Source: Phycisphaerales bacterium UBA1845 (GTDB lineage: Bacteria > Planctomycetota > Phycisphaerae > UBA1845). Taken from it: a stretch of DNA of 64,000 nt. Position 1 is the stretch's first letter. Every line of letters starts with the position of its first letter. The notes under the pieces were generated by a model. It saw only the letters and a program-made list of their open reading frames with translations. It did no database searches and was not told where the DNA came from. Below are positions 62,501-64,000 of this stretch, one piece after another. The position numbers and the translations under genes were made by a program. The DNA is taken from positions 27,208 to 91,207 of the forward strand of contig DDIR01000102.1 in the NCBI GenBank assembly GCA_002338715.1. Direction: 5' to 3'.

Positions 62501-63951
62501 TCACGCCGGAGGAAATCGCCACCACGTTTGAGCGTGGGATTGGTGATGGCTTCGCCGATGCCTGCGACAACTGTCCGGATGCCACGAATCCCGACCAGAT
62601 TGACGGGGACGGAGACGGTGCGGGCGATGCGTGCGACATCTGTCCACTTGGCGACGATATGTCGGATGCTGATGGTGATGGGATTGCCGATGCCTGCGAT
62701 GCCTGTCCCGGTGCGGATGATGCCATGGATTCGGACACAGACGGTATCCCCGATGCCTGCGACAATTGTCCGAATGAGCCCAACATTTACAACGCGACGC
62801 AGGATGCGTACTACCCGACGATCCAAGCGGCGATTGACGCATCTGCCCCCGGCGACGTCATTGAACTCGGTGCCTGTACGTTCCTCGAGCGCAACATCAT
62901 GCTTAATAACAAGGACGTTACACTTCGCGGACGGGGTCCAGATGCCACTGTGATCGATGCCGAAACTGCCGCTCGCATCTTCCAGTTCAGCAACAATACC
63001 GTCGTCACGATCGAGAACCTGACGCTTCAAAATGGCTTTGATACCGCAAACGGCGGATCGGCGGCGTTTATCTTGCCCGGCTGCGTTGCGAATTTCCGCA
63101 ATTGCAGGATTGAGGGTAACTCGACAACCGTCACGTATTCGGTGGGGGCGGTGCTCGCGCAACAGGCAGAGGTGCACTTCGAGGCTTGCGAGTTCCGAAA
63201 CAATTCAACGATAAGTGGCGGCTTCGCTTCGGACGTTGGTGTGCAATACACGGAGGCGACCTTTGTGAACTGTCTTTTCGAGGGAAACGGCGAGAATGCG
63301 TACCTGAGGATATTCGTCCTTGATACGTCCAACGTGCCGCCCGTTCAGATCACCAACTGCACGTTCGCGGACTTCGGCGGGCCGGCAGTCATCGGTGCGG
63401 CTGAGGCGACGACATTGGTCGAGATCAACAACTCTGTTTTCGACGCGAGCACAGATGCGTTGGTGGTCGATAATGGCGCGACAATCACAACTTCGCGCTG
63501 CTTGTTCTCTGGCGCGACCGGCGACAACATCGACGGCACGCCAGCGTTTGTCGATGCGGCGAACGGAGACTATCGATTGGCGGCTGGCTCATTGGGCATT
63601 GATGCAGCCGACTACGATGCATACGTTGCGGCTGGCGGTGCTGAAGAGGATTTGAATGGCGGTCCGCGTACGCACGATGACACCGGCATCGCCGACACGG
63701 GCGCCGGCTCTCTAACTTACTTGGACATGGGCGCGTATGAATTCCAGGGAGCGACGTCCTGCGGTACTGGCGGAGATTTTGGGAACAACGGTGACGTGGA
63801 TCTTGCCGACTATGCGCGTTTCGCGGATTGCGTGAGTGGTCCATCGGGTGGGCAGGGTCCAAACTGCGGCTGCTTTGATTTGGACAGTGACGGCGACATC
63901 GACGCGCGAGACTTCGCCGAATTCCAATTGAGCTTCACCGGATCAAGGTAG
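59503..63951 (+). CDS. Giant secreted mosaic protein (P-domain-like, TSP3, beta-helix, LamG, dockerin-like)
   Basis: A 1,482-residue exported protein starting MNTQKMKPILG (AGGAG twelve bases upstream; ATG 59476 is an alternative) with a signal peptide ending near VQA. In order: two tandem P-domain-like beta-sandwiches (37-180 and 183-318); TSP3 repeats (320-447); a right-handed beta-helix of parallel coils (443-774, starting AYYPTIQAAVDA); a LamG-type jelly roll (809-1012) set inside a TSP3 repeat; more TSP3 (1015-1088); a second copy of the beta-helix (1089-1416); and a C-terminal dockerin-like module (1426-1482; NGDVDLADYARFADCVSGP, DLDSDGDIDARDFAEF). Probably a surface or matrix glycan-binding protein held through the dockerin-like end. 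Function not established. Confidence 0.92.
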   Translation: MNTQKMKPILGCRKFVICAVLFAGGLSGASTVQAEVFKSVNFVGNSSVIEEVSFEAGGSLSNITINVDFNNQGNFVFASDLIIGVVDPSGNAIEIGPAAVDSGTLDGYTGLTFTKAANFPASWRSDSNGAYAHGPVNLASFGLGGAGTWRLVMTSGFSQTARWNLSVSLGGIEATTSEEIPQNVSFAGNSGDIEDFAFLANGNLSSVAIGVAYNNLGNFAFASDLIIGIIDPSGNAIEIGPAAGDPGTLDGYSGLTFSNAGNFPNSWRTDGNGNYAHGPVNVASFGLSGVGVWRLVITSGFSNDASWDITITLGGIDTLADSDGDGVYDSADNCPSVSNPSQTDSDNDGFGDACDLCAGFDDSADADGDSIADGCDNCPDDANADQIDADTDGFGDACDVCAGGDDNVDSDGDSVPDDCDRCPDSDDTIDTDGDGIPDGCDTCPNEPNVYNVNKGAYYPTIQAAVDAAASGDLIELGACTFYERGIVLDHKDITLRGQGPGATFIDGDDVAGTVLQFRNEDGSVVEGLTIRNARASGGLGGAASIIRAGTNVEFRDCGFENNRSNGNLIGAVHNEGRAWFVNCEFRNNQASSASGIAAMGTYGQGSATLINCLFAGHQDGKNVVVFAVNQGAAGSEIVNCTFAEYNGSTFVTPAFLRADNSGTTVQLYNTVFDDSAIVATTGSATVTWWRCLYPGAIGNNIDGVPTFVDATGGDYRLAAGSLGVDAAYFDAYVATIGGPIDLNGDPRTYDDPNTVDTGSGALTYLDMGAYEQQEIADYDSDGIDNDFDNCPYNYNPDQLDSDGPDPALSPVAAWHFDEAAGTTAIDVVGGHNATLNSTDWNAVGYRGAAMEFPVGGSSMSVPASTEFDITDHLTISLWINPSAFPGNVNRLLTRSNGDYVFRLVGQNPHFYVKKDGAFTFARANVAINANEWTHLAAVWDGLGDGVLRIYVNGEEASSYVSQGTVFAPLDASGGGVSLGTFGGERFEGLVDELAVFDRALTPEEIATTFERGIGDGFADACDNCPDATNPDQIDGDGDGAGDACDICPLGDDMSDADGDGIADACDACPGADDAMDSDTDGIPDACDNCPNEPNIYNATQDAYYPTIQAAIDASAPGDVIELGACTFLERNIMLNNKDVTLRGRGPDATVIDAETAARIFQFSNNTVVTIENLTLQNGFDTANGGSAAFILPGCVANFRNCRIEGNSTTVTYSVGAVLAQQAEVHFEACEFRNNSTISGGFASDVGVQYTEATFVNCLFEGNGENAYLRIFVLDTSNVPPVQITNCTFADFGGPAVIGAAEATTLVEINNSVFDASTDALVVDNGATITTSRCLFSGATGDNIDGTPAFVDAANGDYRLAAGSLGIDAADYDAYVAAGGAEEDLNGGPRTHDDTGIADTGAGSLTYLDMGAYEFQGATSCGTGGDFGNNGDVDLADYARFADCVSGPSGGQGPNCGCFDLDSDGDIDARDFAEFQLSFTGSR

Positions 63952-64000
63952 GCGAATCGAACCGAGTTGTTCAAGCATTTTAATCGAAACCAGGCTCCCA

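Overview
The window reads as a chromosome segment of a Planctomycetota bacterium, probably Phycisphaerae-like. The basis is inference from several signatures together: two short secreted proteins with PEP-CTERM sorting tails (VPEPASLALLGLGG followed by arginines), very large secreted mosaics built from thrombospondin type 3 repeats, FG-GAP propellers, beta-helices and a planctomycete dockerin-like module, an ECF sigma factor overlapping a Ser/Thr kinase with TPR repeats, an ECF42-type sigma factor beside a YCII/DGPF protein, and many secreted lipoproteins with no close relatives I can name. The segment is mostly single-copy chromosome; I see no phage, plasmid, insertion sequence or CRISPR array.

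Layout. 1-2.7 kb: the 3' end of a multidomain FabA-like dehydratase/polyketide (PUFA or secondary-lipid) synthase gene, followed by a stand-alone KAS III-type ketosynthase. 2.7-7.4 kb, minus strand: a soluble histidine kinase, mnmA, a palindromic repeat pair and two secreted/unknown proteins. 7.7-11.2 kb, plus strand: a lipoprotein with TSP3 repeats and a PD40 propeller, an MFS-like transporter and a hemerythrin-like protein. 11.4-15.7 kb, minus strand: gatC-gatA-GNAT-amidohydrolase, with rpmB upstream. 15.9-19.9 kb, plus strand: an ECF sigma factor, a membrane-anchored partner, a secreted helical protein, then ffh. 19.9-25 kb: small lipoproteins, tRNA-Leu(UAA), a CPCC protein, a cytochrome c lipoprotein and two PEP-CTERM proteins that share a palindrome about 41-43 bases upstream of their starts. 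25-29.7 kb: AraC regulator, glyoxalase-like protein, aldo/keto reductase and the DGPF-ECF42 pair.

29.8-40.9 kb is an efflux island: two adaptor-permease RND operons on the minus strand flank an ABC-F ATPase gene on the plus strand. No outer membrane factor is present. 40.9-42.1 kb has no supported gene. 42.1-44.6 kb carries a soluble PAS-type chemoreceptor and CheW without CheA. 44.7-49.2 kb encodes an M1 metallopeptidase lipoprotein and a GH2 glycosidase. 49.5-53.3 kb encodes the kinase and its overlapping ECF sigma factor. 53.5-63.95 kb holds two giant secreted mosaic proteins of about 1,894 and 1,482 residues, each preceded by the same 17-base sequence.

The strongest candidates for something under-described are the two giant surface proteins with their shared dockerin-like module and shared leader repeat, the PEP-CTERM upstream palindrome, the ECF/membrane protein/secreted protein operon, and the structured repeat at 26.8 kb whose two hairpins appear to have co-varied. 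All function calls are from reading motifs; no similarity search was run.
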